From: Meandrina meandrites
Lineage: Eukaryota; Cnidaria; Anthozoa; Scleractinia; Meandrinidae
Length of the DNA stretch: 64,000 bases
Assembly: GCA_963693305.1 (NCBI GenBank)
Contig: OY855905.1
Coordinates: 19,067,937-19,131,936, forward strand
Direction of reading: 5' to 3'
The notes below the pieces were generated by a model that was not told where the DNA came from, did no database searches, and saw only the letters and a list, made by a program, of their open reading frames with translations. This document shows positions 44,880 through 58,290 of this stretch, in pieces. The position numbers and the translations under genes are program-made. Position 1 is the stretch's first letter; each line of letters starts with the position of its first letter.

Positions 44880-47800
44880 GTACTGTAAACATCTATTTTT
44901 ACCTCACAATTCTGACTAAGGCAAGTTGAGTGATCTCTGGTAGCTTTCTGATTGACTATTTCCAGTTATCATGAATAATTTCTTTTGTTGTTTGGTACTC
45001 CTAAACACAGATCACGCACACGACTCGCACCTTGCAGTAACGTCACACATGTATCTGTCCTGTAATCGATGACGGCAACAAACCAATCACATTACGCGCA
45101 GTATTTTGGCTCTTGTTTGAAAATTAATGCAACTTAAGGCCATTCCGGTCGCGGTTACTTTGTAACCAGACATGGTGAACGGTGTGACTACTTACTAAAA
45201 ATATATTAATAAATACAAGTTACCAGTTAAAATCCCATGCGTACTTATTAGCACAAGACACGCGGTTTACTCTAGACATAATGCAGCATAATTATAAATG
45301 GCGCTACCTGAGGTCCTTGGTAAACGATTATAAAGAGAGAGCGCGATTATGTACTTCAGGTGGCTAATAAAAGGTGACATTTAGAATAAATAATGACGAT
45401 ATTAAAGCAGCTGGCGTGTGCAAATATAATGTACTTTTTCGAGCGTGTATATTTATTCAAAGTAGACTTAGGCATACATTTCAGTGCATTACAACTCAAA
45501 GCCAGACAATAGGAGGACGAGAAACGCCGAGACTGAGCAGGAACACTATAAAGAACTTCTCCGAGAGCGAATTTTCCTTCATTATCAGCAGTTGAAGGTA
45601 AAAAAAAAACTATTTCAGTTGTGTTTTCATTTGTTTCTTTTGGTAGTTGGAATAATTGTCGACTCGAAGTACAATCACGAGAATAATGTATCAGTTTTAT
45701 AGCCGAGGTCGTCAGTAGTGTCTATAAAGATTGAATAATTAGCTTGTAATAAGCCGTTCCCAAAATATTAAAAAACGAACATTGACCGACACGAAAACAG
45801 AAAGTGATCTACAGTGAATCAGAACATTGTCGTCCACAAACATTTCATAATAAAAACATTCAAACGCCGATTTTCACGCGGGCTTGCAGGCGAAATTTGG
45901 AGTTTCGTTTAAGAAAATAGAAGAAAGGTTACTGAAAGAGTTCTGATTCACAAGAACAGAAATTTAAGCGCCAACAAAAATCAACTACTTCTAGTTCTGG
46001 AGATGGTGTTCGCATAGAAACCGACCTTTACTTGAAAAAATATGCCTCTTAATCGCAGAACATTATAGTTTTACTAATGCATTTCTGTCAATTTTAATCA
46101 ATTCAACCAAAACTTGATGTCATTTCGAATTATGTGTACCTTTTTCCGACCGTATGTTATTTGCTTGATAGAAAAATCATGTTTTAGTTCAACTAAAAAA
46201 AGGAATTTATCTTTTTATCTGGGGCAAGCATTCTTTACGTACTCCTGACTGAAAGAAATGTATGAAACATAGAAATATCGTCTTCCATTAGTTTTTGTCT
46301 TTTTTAAAATTATTGGTGAATAACTTTAATGAATGACCAGCACGTACATCTCGATCTTAATATCAATAGATGTCATCTCGGCTGCGAAATGACGCACTAC
46401 TGATATGAACCTGAATGTATACTCCAAATCTTTATTACCTAAATGTATTATTGTGTCAAAAAACGCTATTAGTTCATGTGAGACGTTGCGTCTTGCACAC
46501 TTTGGAAACACGCAATGTCAATTCAAGTATAATTTTACAAAATGCATATCTTTCGATTTTAGAAGGAAATGGTTCTCTTTTTTTGCCATTTAATGTGACA
46601 ATGTGTGCTACTACTCTCAGTGCGGACGTCTATACATAGTAAATTGCCAACAGTGCATGGCACCTCACTAAAAAGCACGTATATATGACATTAAATATTT
46701 TCCCCTTAACCATTACCGATTTAATACATATGAAAGTGCCGGAAACAATACATTTGACCTTGACCAATAACGTTTGGCTCCAAACTTCCCGCTTTAACAA
46801 CAATGCACGAGCAAAGTTGGCCAAAATCGTAAAGCTCGTTGTGTGCTAAGTTAAGGGTAGCGAAAAGACACGGGGACATGATAAAACAAAAATAAAATAA
46901 ACTACATATGTCGTTGTGATTTATCGTCATATTTCTCTCCTTATTTCTATAATATGTCCTTGGCGACTGCGTATGCACAGACGAATGACGTCAGACGGCG
47001 GCTTTCGTTCTGATCCTGAGTTGAATTTCACCCGGGGGCCCCATTTTCCATTCTATAAACTGCAAAATACTATCGACAGAATGTACACAGAAATGAACAG
47101 AAGCGAGGACACATGCTCGGAACTCGCTTTATGTTGTTGTCTTTGTTTTCGGTGTCCTGCGAGTCATACAATCTCTAGTGTTATTTTTGTTGCAGCTTAT
47201 TTTGTGCATTTTCCCTCTTGGTGAAAGAACCAGTTTGTCGATCAATGGTCTGCGGTAGATCCGGTACATTTCACCAGCTTGTTGATGTGAAAGAGAACTT
47301 TGAAGGCAATGTGAATTGCAAAAGCCACTAGCAATGATATCTAATAACACTTATAGTGTACTCTGAGAGAAGAAACCCTAAATAAAAAACTGTGTGTCAT
47401 GTAGAGCATTTAATAACATGCTTTTTAGCCTAAGCTCTTGACAGATGAGCTGCAAAGCTTAATTCACCTTGATGATTATTATGCTTTCTTTTAACGTTAA
47501 TTTTTGGGCCAGACCTTTTGTCACAAAATAAGAATTTAAAAGAGTATGGCTGTGACTCAAAATGGGAACAAAAACCTGAACAACAGGAGCAGTTATAATA
47601 AGAAAAACAATATTTCAATCATATATGTGTTATGAAAATGTACGGTTAGCCCCAACATCTGGAGCTAGGAGTAATGTTGCAAATGTCCTGTGCTTTTTCG
47701 TTGGCAGATAAAAATACATGTTCAAATACTCCCCCGGTATACTGAACTTAAGCTTCAAATAATAAGATACTTCAAATAAACCATGCCAAAGTGTTTTTTA

Positions 47801-48551
47801 TACTAATTTTGAAGTATTTTTGCCGCAACAAAGAAGACAAGAGCAACATACTTAAGCGGAAAAGCCAACATTTGTTATATCAACTTATCCGCAAACGTGC
47901 TATTAAGTTAAATGAAACAACAGTACAGGGTTCAAGCGCCTTGTTACAACTGAAATGTAAAACTTGAATCTGTTTACTTTTCTAACAAGTTGAGCTTTAT
48001 GGCGAGTAGAGTAAATTATGGCTTGTTTGGTATAAAATGTGAAGGTCTAAAACTCTCTTACAACCGCTTTGGAGTTATTCTAAATTCAACAAATTTATGA
48101 AGGCCTCCTTTTGCTGTTCACAATTGCTGTTTCCAAGCTTCTTTTGACTCTGTATTACAACTTGAACTGCGCGGTCGTTTGCTAAAGCATTTTCCACATA
48201 CATGTTTGGTCTACGCCAGCAAACTTTAATCATTTAGTTCACGTGTACAGTGCCGTTGGACTGTTAATATTCGTGTATTCCTTTCGTTCTTTAACAAATT
48301 TAACGTTGCTGTTTATTTGTACGCAACAGTTCGCCTAAAGACTCTTAAAATATAACGTTCTATCGCCGCCTAGCAAGATTTAAGTATTATTTCTATTATT
48401 ATACTCTCTTGTTGGTGTTCGGTTATGAACACAGGTATGATGCGCAAAGTCCGAGATGAGCGAGGTGCCTTTTCCCAACTTTATTGAAATGGTATTAGCT
48501 GAAATTACCCCATAATTAAAGCAAATGAAGGATACAATTTTTTTTCGCTAA
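44880..48551. other. Gene-poor stretch
   Basis: No supported gene. Short frames, including 46916-47224 on the plus strand, show no domain or splice pattern. No tandem arrays or clear inverted repeats stand out. Confidence 0.4.
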
Positions 48552-48833
48552 GGCTACGTCCACAGTGGATAAATTTGAAAACGTGGCTAGGTGTGTTAGT
48601 GTGGACGGCGAAAACGGAACTTTTTAAAAACGTTGACGTCAAAACAGTCGAATTAGCGCGAGTTTAAGTAATGTGCGCATGCTCTAGTGTGTATAAGCGT
48701 TTCTGGCGAGGCAGCGTTTCAGTGTGGACGGTGAAACACTATGGAAACGGTAAAGTGTGGACAGAAAACATTTTATCCGTTTTCGGACCGAAACACTGTT
48801 TTCAAATTTATCCGACTTAGCGTGGACGTAGCC
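48552..48833. mobile_element. TAA-flanked PIF/Harbinger-like MITE
   Basis: A 282-bp unit has ends GGCTACGTCCAC and GTGGACGTAGCC, with inverted similarity continuing to GATAAATTTGAAAAC and GTTTTCAAATTTATC. TAA lies directly outside both ends (48549-48551 and 48834-48836). A 3-bp TAA duplication suits PIF/Harbinger MITEs. GTGTGGAC-type words recur inside. Confidence 0.75.
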
Positions 48834-48836
48834 TAA

Positions 48837-51800
48837 GTAAGTTTATAGGCAGATTTTGAACGGTGAAAGCAAGGTGGAAGAAGGCTTAACGTTTGTAATG
48901 GAAAACGTCAGTTGCTCAATGAAGTTTTCAAAATATTTGATATTACAAGCTATTCTTCGTAAAGCATAATTAATTCGCCATAAATAAGCAAATATTAAAA
49001 GCTTTTATTGTGTAATATAAAAGAAATGAAAGACATGTTGACTTGATTAATGAGCAATTTATTTGGACAAAAAACTGAAATGTCTCGGGCTATGGTATTT
49101 CGGTTCCGCTGCAAGGTTTCAGCAACATTATTTAGTTTGATTGCTTCCTGCTTGTTGTTCTCTTCCATCCCTTAAGATTAGGTACAACTAATCATTTTTA
49201 CTCCGGTTGGGAAACTGAGCACGTTTCTTTAGCGTCTCCAAGGCATTTACTTAAAAGCGTCACTTTACGTGCATACGTATACGTACTTTTTATTTCAACC
49301 AAGGGAAAATAAAATAAAGTTGCAGATTCAAAATTGACCGTGCGCAAATAAATGACATCTTACGGTAAAGAAGAAAAAGCAACAGCGTAATATATTTAGC
49401 AAGAATATTTATCCATTATATCAGGGAAACATTCTCCACGCTCGAAAATAAGCAGATTTTGTCTTAATAGTTATTAAAATGGAAATTTTGATCAAGGTGG
49501 TAATTTAAATACGAATCAAAACAATATTAAAAACTCACATTAGTCAGTCATTATTGAATTTTGGGTTCATTCTCTTTATCGCGTTTTGTAGATTGACTCA
49601 ATAAACGAGGCACGTACACTGCAGCATCAGGTGCAAAACAAAGAGACTCGTGGTTACAGATAATAAAAATCTATGCAATCATTAAGAAATTCGTTTCACC
49701 ACACGGCAGCTGTTTGTTAACTCAAGATGGCTTTGAGGTATTTCAGTGATTCTGAGGTCGGTGAAAGCCTTTTTCAGCCAATCGAATGGTTTATCGAGTT
49801 TCGAATTTAAAGCAGTGTCGACTAACCAAATGTCCTTATGAGGGACATACGGTAACAACTGGAACATTAAACAGTGTAAGAATTGAATATAAAGGTGAGG
49901 CGGCGAAGTTTTTGCACTTGCATAGAAAAGAAATCTAAAGTAAATTGACGTACTTTGCAGGAAAGGAAATACACTGAAATGAGAATTCGATTCTTCTCCG
50001 TCAAGAAAATCCCAGTAATTGTATCGGCTACAAGCAAAACGATCTTGGTTTTTCTTTTATTTTAGCCTACACTCTTTGAAAATTAAGACTAAAGCGAAGG
50101 TAAGGGTGGAAGAATCTCACTTAAACTATAGTGTTTCGACCTGCAATTAGTCCACTCGGTAAGCAGTCTTATTTTTACTAAGTAACAATTTCCAAATATA
50201 TTTTGGCCTTATTATTTTTATGGCTATCTTATTTCAAAGGAATCGCCATGTCGAAAGAGCGCTGTAAAGCACTTAAGGAAAATTGGCGGATAGTTTCCCC
50301 AATCACGTTTTATCTTTCTATTTAAAACGGAAAACGATTGCATGATAAAATAAAAAAAAAAGAGAACCGGTCAAGTAAATAAGAGATGACAGTTTGTTGA
50401 AAATGAGATGACAGATGTAGATGAACTGCTCAATGTGACGTACTACAATTCAGTGTTTCCGTTCTAAACGTATCCGTATCTTTTTTAAAAGGATCGAGAA
50501 ACTATCCTGTAAGCCACGAGCGAAAGACCACTGCGCAAAACCAGGCAAGTTAACAAGAGAAACCACTTGGGCTGCTTCATCGACAAAAAAAGGTAGTGCT
50601 TTGTCCTTCAATATTTTTCTGAAGTTCTAGCTATTGTCTCGGTACGACACGGTAAAGCGCAGTTTCTTTATGAATCAAGCTGGTGCTTCATCTTTGAAGA
50701 TAATTTTCCTGAAAAGGCTGTTTACAGAAACCAAACATTTCATCATTCCAAAACTGATCCAAAGAAAGTTTGAAAATGGGAAAATACGTAAATTATTGGA
50801 AAGCTATATTTTTCACCTTGACCAAGTACAAATTTTTGCAGTTTTTTAGTTGTCACACCAAGGATGAGGCCTTTAGGAACAACCAGTAAAAATAACACCA
50901 AGTACGTGAAGAGGCAGAAGTGAAGTGGCAAAGGAAGACGAGTTTCTTTTCTTATCGTCATTTCATTAAAGTTTATAACAAATGTTGTTTTACTGAAGAA
51001 GATTCAGTTCGAGATGGCTTATTCAAATTAAATAAGGGCCTGAAATATATTTTCAAACTGCTTTTTTCTTACTTGGCGCAATATTCGGAGCTTCTAGTCT
51101 TATCATCAGCTTTCATTCAAGCTTTTTATGTATCTCGTGCTTAACATTTGAATATCAAACATTCATTTATATCAATATATATTTTTGAAGATAGTGGGAA
51201 ACATCACATTAATCGTCATCCCGAGTTTCAGTAAAATTAAATCTGTATTTGAAAATTAAATTTCGTTCTTCCTGATTTTGCTATCAACAGCATGTTTGTC
51301 ACGTACGGTGATGTAAAAAAAAAGCAAATGGATTAAAGCAATCCGAATTCCATATTCGTTAACATTTCATACATTGGAAAGGAAGAGGAAGAAAACAATA
51401 AATTTATCTCCCGTGGACAAAAGAACCCATAATTTATTAGAAAATCTCTTGTGCAATTGAAATCAAAATGAAAATATTAAAAATATTCGGACAATCCTTT
51501 TATGCTGAGATTCGAAAGAAGACAAATCAATGGCGTAACAATTTTGAAATGTTATTAGGGCAAGGGTAGTGAGCTCAGTGAATCATTGTTTCAAATGTGA
51601 AACTATCCGGTTGAATCGGTCCTTTTATGCCTATAGTTAGTAATGACTAGTATAGACGGCTTATCTAGGTTATTTTGAGGGGAATTTATATGTTCATTTG
51701 GTTTTTATGATCATATTCGTTTTAGTTTTCTTTCTAAATTAATATTCATTTTAGCGGATGCATCTGGTGCCATGTCAATGTTTAAAAAAAGGAAACAAAA

Positions 51801-52699
51801 AGAGAAGTATCTGGCAACATAATTATTAGCGGTGACATTATAGGTTGTGTGAATGACAGCACGGAAGTGTTCCCTCATGGCGACGTCTTCCACATCCACA
51901 GAGACAACACCTTTGATATCAGGAAAAGCAAACAGACAGGAATATGAATATGTAAATCTACATTTAAGAAGAAATGTTCTCAGCATCACAGTGAAGAGCT
52001 CAAAGACAATCTTAGGATTTAAAATATACGCTTCTATTCATTTATCCTAATTACACCATGATGTGAAAAACCATTCGACTAACAATAAGCTACAAGGAAT
52101 CCATTTCAACAGAAACGAAACGACTGGTTTCTGATTAATGAAATTTTAAAGCATATTAGGTTAAATGTTGGGAAAGTAGAGAATGGAACGTCGGTTTAAA
52201 ACCTCGAACTTAAAGAAGAGGAGATTTTCGCCAGTCATCTTGACCAACGCTTGGCAGCACGGACCTTGAGCAGATTTTCTAGAAGTCTCGATGATCAATT
52301 AATTGTTGCGTTCTCGGCTGACTAAATAATGTAATATCAGTCAGTGTAAATGTCCTGGGAATTAGCGAAGCCAGATGGCTGTCTTGCCGTGTCGTGCTTG
52401 TCGTGGCATTTTGGGATATTGCCACTCCTGTGAGTAGGATTCTACACCCTCCATGTTCAGTGTTTGTCAGATTGGTCTGACCATTCACCCGTAACTATTT
52501 CGAGGCACTGTGAGAGCAACATGTTCTGAACTGGAAGTCTCATTTGCAGAGTGCACAAATCGTATAGTGACTACGCTATACTTTTAACATAAAGATTAGC
52601 TAAACTTTAAAAGTATAATAACTCGACCAGTGAAATTTGCTAAATGTTTAAGGAAAAAAGTGCTCTACACTGAAAAAGTACATTATTCCTTTTTAGAAG
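48837..52699. other. Gene-poor stretch upstream of the plus-strand GPCR
   Basis: No supported gene. The minus frame 49867-49682 has protein-like composition but no identifiable family or splice frame. The 5' UTR and promoter of the GPCR at 52700 should lie near the right end. I saw no clear TATA box within 60 bp of its start codon. Confidence 0.4.
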
Positions 52700-53707
52700 A
52701 TGACAAACAACTCAACTCCGATTTCAGCGATTAACCAAATAGGTCACGAGACTTGCAGTCAGGAGATATTGGACAACGAGTCATATCACTATGATCTTAA
52801 CATCTCCATTATCGTCATAAACACGCCGTTTGCCCTATTTGCTGTCATCAGCAACCTCGTGGTTTTAATCACAATCTGCAAGACACAGGAACTTCGCATT
52901 CCTGCAAACATTCTACTCTGTAGCCTGGCCTTAACAGATCTACTAGTTGGCTTGGTCACTCAGCCTCTCTTTGTTGCGTGGCGCGTGATGCTGCATTACC
53001 CATCCACAATCTGTCGCTCCGAGGTGTTGCACTCTCTCTACGAAGTTTTCCTCTACGTATGTACCGGGGGATCTTTTCTCTGCCTGGCGTACCTAAGTAC
53101 CGACCGTTTCATGGCCGTGTCAAAACCGCTACATTACCGCGCTCGCGTGACAACAGGAAAAGCCATACGTAACATGGCCATAGTGTGGATCGCATGGATC
53201 GGTTTTATTGTTATCCGTTACACGGGTATCGATGAAGCAAGTAATAAAATTGCTACTTCGGTTGTTGCTGGGAGTTTGGTGATTTACCTGCTTGCTATTC
53301 AGATAGCCCTGATGATCAGCATCAAACGAAACAGCATTCATTCCTTGCATACAGAGGAAAGCAGCGCCATTACTGCTTACAAAAGAGAAAAGCGGTCTGC
53401 AGTGACAATTGTTTACATCTTTTTAGCGCTCTTGGTTTTCCTTCTTCCTGCTGTTCTGGTACAAATCGTTTTGGGATTCACCAGCGGTAATCAGAGTAAA
53501 ACCGAGATGAATTTTGCTATCTCAGCAATTTTGATAAACTCCTCTGCAAACCCACACATTTACTTTTGGAGAAGCCGAGACATGCGGAAAGCAGCGAGAC
53601 GACTTTTCATAGGCGCGAAACCTGACAGTGTATCTGGAAGTGGCAATGGGTCGTCCGACAGAAATAGTGCTGCTTATAGTGGAAGGTCCCTCGAGGAAAA
53701 TGTTTAA
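52700..53707 (+). CDS. Orphan rhodopsin-type GPCR, single exon
   Basis: An intact 335-residue frame has seven hydrophobic segments. N-glycosylation sites at N3 and N4 (NNST), N26 and N34 lie before TM1. Landmarks: SNLVVLITI in TM1 (N52), SLALTDLLVG in TM2 (D80), C105 before TM3 and STDRFMAVSKPLHY at the TM3 end (DRF 135-137). NPHIY is at 284-288 in TM7, followed by a basic helix 8 and a serine/glycine-rich tail. The TM6 region lacks the usual CWxP motif and reads FLLPAVLVQIV. It belongs to the large intronless cnidarian class A receptors, often labelled adenosine- or amine-receptor-like; the ligand cannot be told from sequence. It is only distantly similar to the minus-strand GPCR at 35342. 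A candidate AATAAA lies at 54109. Confidence 0.85.
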   Translation: MTNNSTPISAINQIGHETCSQEILDNESYHYDLNISIIVINTPFALFAVISNLVVLITICKTQELRIPANILLCSLALTDLLVGLVTQPLFVAWRVMLHYPSTICRSEVLHSLYEVFLYVCTGGSFLCLAYLSTDRFMAVSKPLHYRARVTTGKAIRNMAIVWIAWIGFIVIRYTGIDEASNKIATSVVAGSLVIYLLAIQIALMISIKRNSIHSLHTEESSAITAYKREKRSAVTIVYIFLALLVFLLPAVLVQIVLGFTSGNQSKTEMNFAISAILINSSANPHIYFWRSRDMRKAARRLFIGAKPDSVSGSGNGSSDRNSAAYSGRSLEENV

Positions 53708-54711
53708 ACGAACTTTAGAACTGATTTAGGCCGGAGTGAAAAGAGTAAAACAGAACACTACTCATAATGTCTTAGACTAAGTGTGCATTATTAGTGTTTG
53801 TTACACGACTGAGGTAGTCAGAAGGCCAAAAACTAAAACTAACCAATCGGATTGCTCCATTGTCGATCCAATATTTTTTTTAGTATTGGACCGGGTATTG
53901 TCCCGAATGATACCGAGTGTGATTTGTACATGGTCATGGCTTACAAAGGCTTGACTCGCATGAAAAACCATACTACATACTTTTTTGTTGGTTTGTAAAA
54001 CAACGGTACGGAATTCTTTTTCGACTGATACACCCGGTGGACCTCCTTCAGAATCCCGTTCTTTTTATTCTTTCCGCTTATATCTATGGCGATGTTTTAC
54101 AGTCGTGTAATAAATCTCTGATAACTGAGCTCACTCAGGACCGTCCTGAGAGCATATCAGCCCTCGGTCACGACCTCGTGGTATACAGTATTTCCACGAG
54201 ACAAATACCGAACATTATAAAATATCAAGCCAACCTTGTTATTACTCGAAAGTCAGACTTAAGCTGTGATTTGTTAGCATGTGAGCAACTGCAGGTCTTA
54301 ACTTAGTACAATTAATATATACTCAAATGTAAAAAGTTATCAACTTACAATATCGTACTATTCCAATCTCTTGCGTCGAAGGAGATGTTTATACCCCGGT
54401 ATAGGTATCTACCAAAATCAGTAGAAGGCGTGTAAATATTTTATGATGTGGCATGTATACTTAAATTATATTTGCTATAACTCCAATTCATGGTGTAACC
54501 AAATATAATGCACTCAAGAAAACAGGGTGAAATAATTCTGTATAAAGGCAATGTTCAGGTAAGGGTTAAAATAATAATAAAAAATGTACCATGCATCTAT
54601 TGTCTGATAATTTGTGTTAATTTCGTTTTTTACGATTTCTTTTTATGTTCTATCGCACCAGGACTTCGAATTCAACACATTATTGCAATCTGTGTGTAAA
54701 GTAAAGTCTGT
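53708..54711. other. 3' flank of the plus-strand GPCR
   Basis: No gene seen. It contains a near-palindrome (CCAATATT, T run, AGTATTGG) at about 53868-53890 and the AATAAA at 54109. The rest is AT-rich unique-looking sequence. Confidence 0.4.
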
Positions 54712-54965
54712 ATACGAGCCTAGGGGCCCATGAGCCCGGAGCTTATTCCGGTTTCCGTAGTATGAAGCGACTAGGAGTATTTCTACTCCTCCCTGTCCAT
54801 CGCAGGGTTATCCCCAGCAGTAAATTCGCCGGTACCCATTTATACACCTGGGGAGAGAGGCACTATGAGAGTAAAGCGTCTTGCCCAAGAACACAACGCA
54901 GTGCCGCGGCCAGGGCTCGAACCCGAACCGCCCAATCCGGAGTCCAGAGTCCAGCGTCATCTGTG
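54712..54965 (-). mobile_element. tRNA-derived SINE
   Basis: On the minus strand a tRNA-like head (GGACTCCGGATTGGGCGG) is followed by a pol III B box, GGTTCGAGCCC (54913-54923). A conserved body follows with TTGGGCAAGACGCTTTACTC and GGTGTATAAATGGGTACC. This order is typical of widely distributed invertebrate SINEs. The TGGACTC word near the anticodon arm is locally duplicated. It is immediately followed on the right by a palindromic MITE. Confidence 0.65.
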
Positions 54966-54988
54966 TGTAATAAGGATGCAAAATGTTC

Positions 54989-55012
54989 CAATAGTCCGTT
55001 TTCGTATTCTCG

Positions 55013-55045
<33 letters not shown>

Positions 55046-55166
55046 AATGTGGGGAAATATCATTAAAAAGAGCTTCATGTGATTTGCATTTGAAAAGATT
55101 TCCCGTATTAGCCTCAATTACAAACTAGTTCCAGTCCAATACCGAGAATACGAAAAGGGTCTATTG
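54989..55166. mobile_element. Palindromic MITE, 178 bp
   Basis: Inverted arms of about 70 bp begin CAATAGTCCGTTTTCGTATT on the left and end with the counterpart finishing CTATTG on the right. They include the shared word GGTATTGGACTGGAACTAG. The unpaired centre is about 40 bp. A short direct duplication is not clear. Confidence 0.7.
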
Positions 55167-55169
55167 TCG

Positions 55170-57998
55170 ATATCATCAGCGTTGGTACTTGGAACTTTTT
55201 GGTAGCATTCAAGTGCGTATAACCTTGTGTACAAATAATAAACGTCTTCAAAAATGTTTTATTGGTGCCTGTGTTAGTACACATTCAACTACAATTTTGT
55301 CCTTTATAAAGCCGGTAAAGGGTTTTTGTCGAAATGTCTGGACAACAAAACAAAAGAAGAATAAAGATGAAGCGCTTGAACTAAAATGTTTTATTTAGCT
55401 CGGTTCTTTATCATTCCATGCACGGTACATCTTTTCCAAATGATGCTTTAGTGCACAAAATCAATCAGATAGCAAAGACGTCAATATATTCTGCCATGGC
55501 AGAACCGATTATTTGGAAAAACTCTGCTCGTGAATTGGTCTATTGTGCCTGCCGGGCTAGAAAACATTGTAAATACTGCCTGCCCGTAATTCTGCTTGGA
55601 CATAGTAATTCTACTCAGTAAAATACTGAATATTTACTGCTCAATATTTGAATTTCAGTATTATTTCTTTTTACTCTTTCGATGTAATTGGGATAATTTT
55701 GTGACTAATGTCGTTGTTTACTGTTCATAAACTGTGTTTTGATCTTTTACTGGTTGACTTGGATTTTCTTTCTTTTGGAATTGGCATGTGGTTTTCAATT
55801 AAATCCGATTATTTTTGTTTTATTTTGTTCGAAGATTCTTGATCCTGCTGGCATATTATGCTCGCTGCCGTATTCGGTTCGACATTACGTCGGCGAATTT
55901 TTCCAAGCCTTTGACGTTTTAAGAATTTTACTCGCTTTTGGCAATTTTAAGTTTAAAAACCCGGTTGGAGCAAAACGTGCGAACGAGAGGAAGTCCAAAT
56001 GCTTAGTGATATGCTGCCTTTTTCCGCATCAAGAAAAAATGCCGTTAATACATAGTTTCGCATTTGTTGCGAATCAAGGGTGATATTTTTCTAGCCGTAG
56101 ATTTATTAGCTAGTTCGAGGAATCCACACACTGCGGAATCATTTATATAAGATATCATGTAAGAAACAACGAGGTTGGTTCCACAAGGTGCCTTTTAGAA
56201 ACATCGCACTTCGCGTTTGCACCTGTCTTTAGACTGCTGCTGTGAGTGAAACTCTAAATTATCGAATACTGCAATTCAAAAAGTCAATAGCAGAGGCAAA
56301 GCCTATAATAAATTTATAATAAAATCGAAATTAAACCGGCTTGCTTTCTTTTGGAAATTTCACCAACAGATAGTTGGTAAAATTATGCGTTGTGTATATC
56401 TTATATCTTATATCTTCTGCGATCTGTGATCGTGGTATAAAGGGAAACATATTCTTTGAGACGTGCGCTTGTTAATGCACAATTAGTCTGACAACGAAAA
56501 TGTCTGGTATTAACATGTTGTTCAGCTATTGGTTAAACGTTAGTTGCAACAAATAAATGGAATAAGTAGGTCAATTTACAGTGAACAGGATTATTTACAT
56601 AAAGAACATAAAATTATCGCGCAAACGTAAGTATATGGAACCAAAACTCAGACATCAAATTTTTGTTTTTATTCATGGCGCAAATACCGCACAAACACAA
56701 TTGTAAAACTAACATGGTTAATGATATTTCCATTACATCTTTGAAGATAATGTAAATTTGGCAGGGATGTGATGTAGCGACGTATTTCTTCACACTACAC
56801 TGAAGAGCTGTATTGCTCATGAAACAAAATATATTTAAATAAGTTGGTTTTGAACATATTCATTTGCATATTATAGTGTTGTTGGTTCCGCATATGTCTC
56901 ATCCGGTCGCCATTAAGCGCGACGGCCGAATGGCAAGAATCGGTTTACATGAGCAATTTTTAAAGGACGAAACGAAATTCGAGAGTGATCAGTTTTGAAC
57001 AAAATTCACATGGAAGGAATACAGCCAGAAGTTCTCGTCGTACTGCTTTATCTTTCGTTAGTTTACGAAATTATCACTGGCATCAAAAGAAGAGGACAAC
57101 AATCAATTGAAAAGATGAGAAAAGTCTCAGTTAGGCTTGGGAAGCCATCACGCGGCAATGATCGGATGACAGGCACAAGACTACAAACACGAATCACCGA
57201 CAATTCGCATCAAACATACCGACATTTTGTTCAGATGAGAATTTTAGCGCGAGATTGAAGTAAAGGGTGAACAAACGTAATCTAAGCTCTGTAAAAGGTG
57301 AGAGCGAAGGAGTTAACGAAACTAAATGGGAAATATCGACTGCGCTTTGAAGTGCCGACAACATTCAACGAAAAGAAACCACCAATGTGGGGGTAAAATA
57401 AGGTTTAATACATTGCTCTTGCATTTTCTTTCAGTCATTACTCAAGAAACACTTGCCTATTGAAATACAGCTGTGGAAGTCAATTGTGTATATCATTATA
57501 TTCTTGTACCTAATTTAGCTCCTTATTAAAGTCGGGCGCTGTTCTTTACTTTCGTCGTAACGCTTATGGAAATATTATACTAAGCAGTTAAATGCTGGCA
57601 TATCAAAAAATCCTGGTGTAAAATAAAAAGGAAGTGCTTAGCTTGTTTATAGGCTCTAGACTTTTATAAAAGACTCTATGAAACCTGCATGGTGTAAATT
57701 GAAAAAAAAAAGTGCTTCGCTTGCCTAAAGACTCTAAACTTTTAAGATTCTTTGAAAGGGAAGAATTGCCTTGTAGCAGTACATCTTGTTTAGTTCGATT
57801 ATAAATAACATAATTCACGTAACTTATGAAGCACGCATGTTAATTCAAATTGTCCATTACAAAACATATGCTTTTTAATTTATTGATCGTACCCCTCGTT
57901 GTTTATTTTAGTATTTTATTTCACGTTCGTATTTAAGTGTTAGGCTAATCTGGTTAATGTCAGCGATTAACATTCACTGAAGTTATTTTAAAATTATT
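55170..57998. other. Gene-poor stretch with one diverged tandem pair
   Basis: No supported gene. The plus frame 55739-56083 (114 codons) starts hydrophobic but matches nothing I know. At 57628-57760 a segment of about 65 bp is duplicated (AGTGCTTAGCTTG and AGTGCTTCGCTTG, each followed by GACTCTA-type words), an old tandem pair. Confidence 0.4.
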
Positions 57999-57999
57999 T

Positions 58000-58290
58000 A
58001 TTGCGGTTTTCAATAACATGCGAACTCTGAAATTCAAACCTCAACCAACGGTTTACGTTTTTCGCTGCCGTCAATCATTTAAGCGGACCTCTCGGGAAAC
58101 ACAAGCTCACTTCAGCCGGGTCAAAAGGTCACGCCTTTCGGTCGTGATTGATAGATTTCGATCCATTTTGTTTGTTTCTGTGTTTCAAGGTTCGTTGGCT
58201 GTCGCCATAATTTTGATTGACGGCAGCGAAAAACCCAATCGTCAGTTGGGCTTTGAACTTCTGAGTTGGCATGTTATTGAAAACCGCAAT
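58000..58290. mobile_element. TA-ended palindromic MITE, 291 bp
   Basis: Arms of about 77 bp are nearly exact inversions: the left starts ATTGCGGTTTTCAATAACAT and the right ends ATGTTATTGAAAACCGCAAT. A T on the left and an A on the right give TATTGCGG...CCGCAATA, as in Tc1/mariner-type insertions at TA. The 122-codon frame spanning it is an artefact of the palindrome. Confidence 0.75.
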
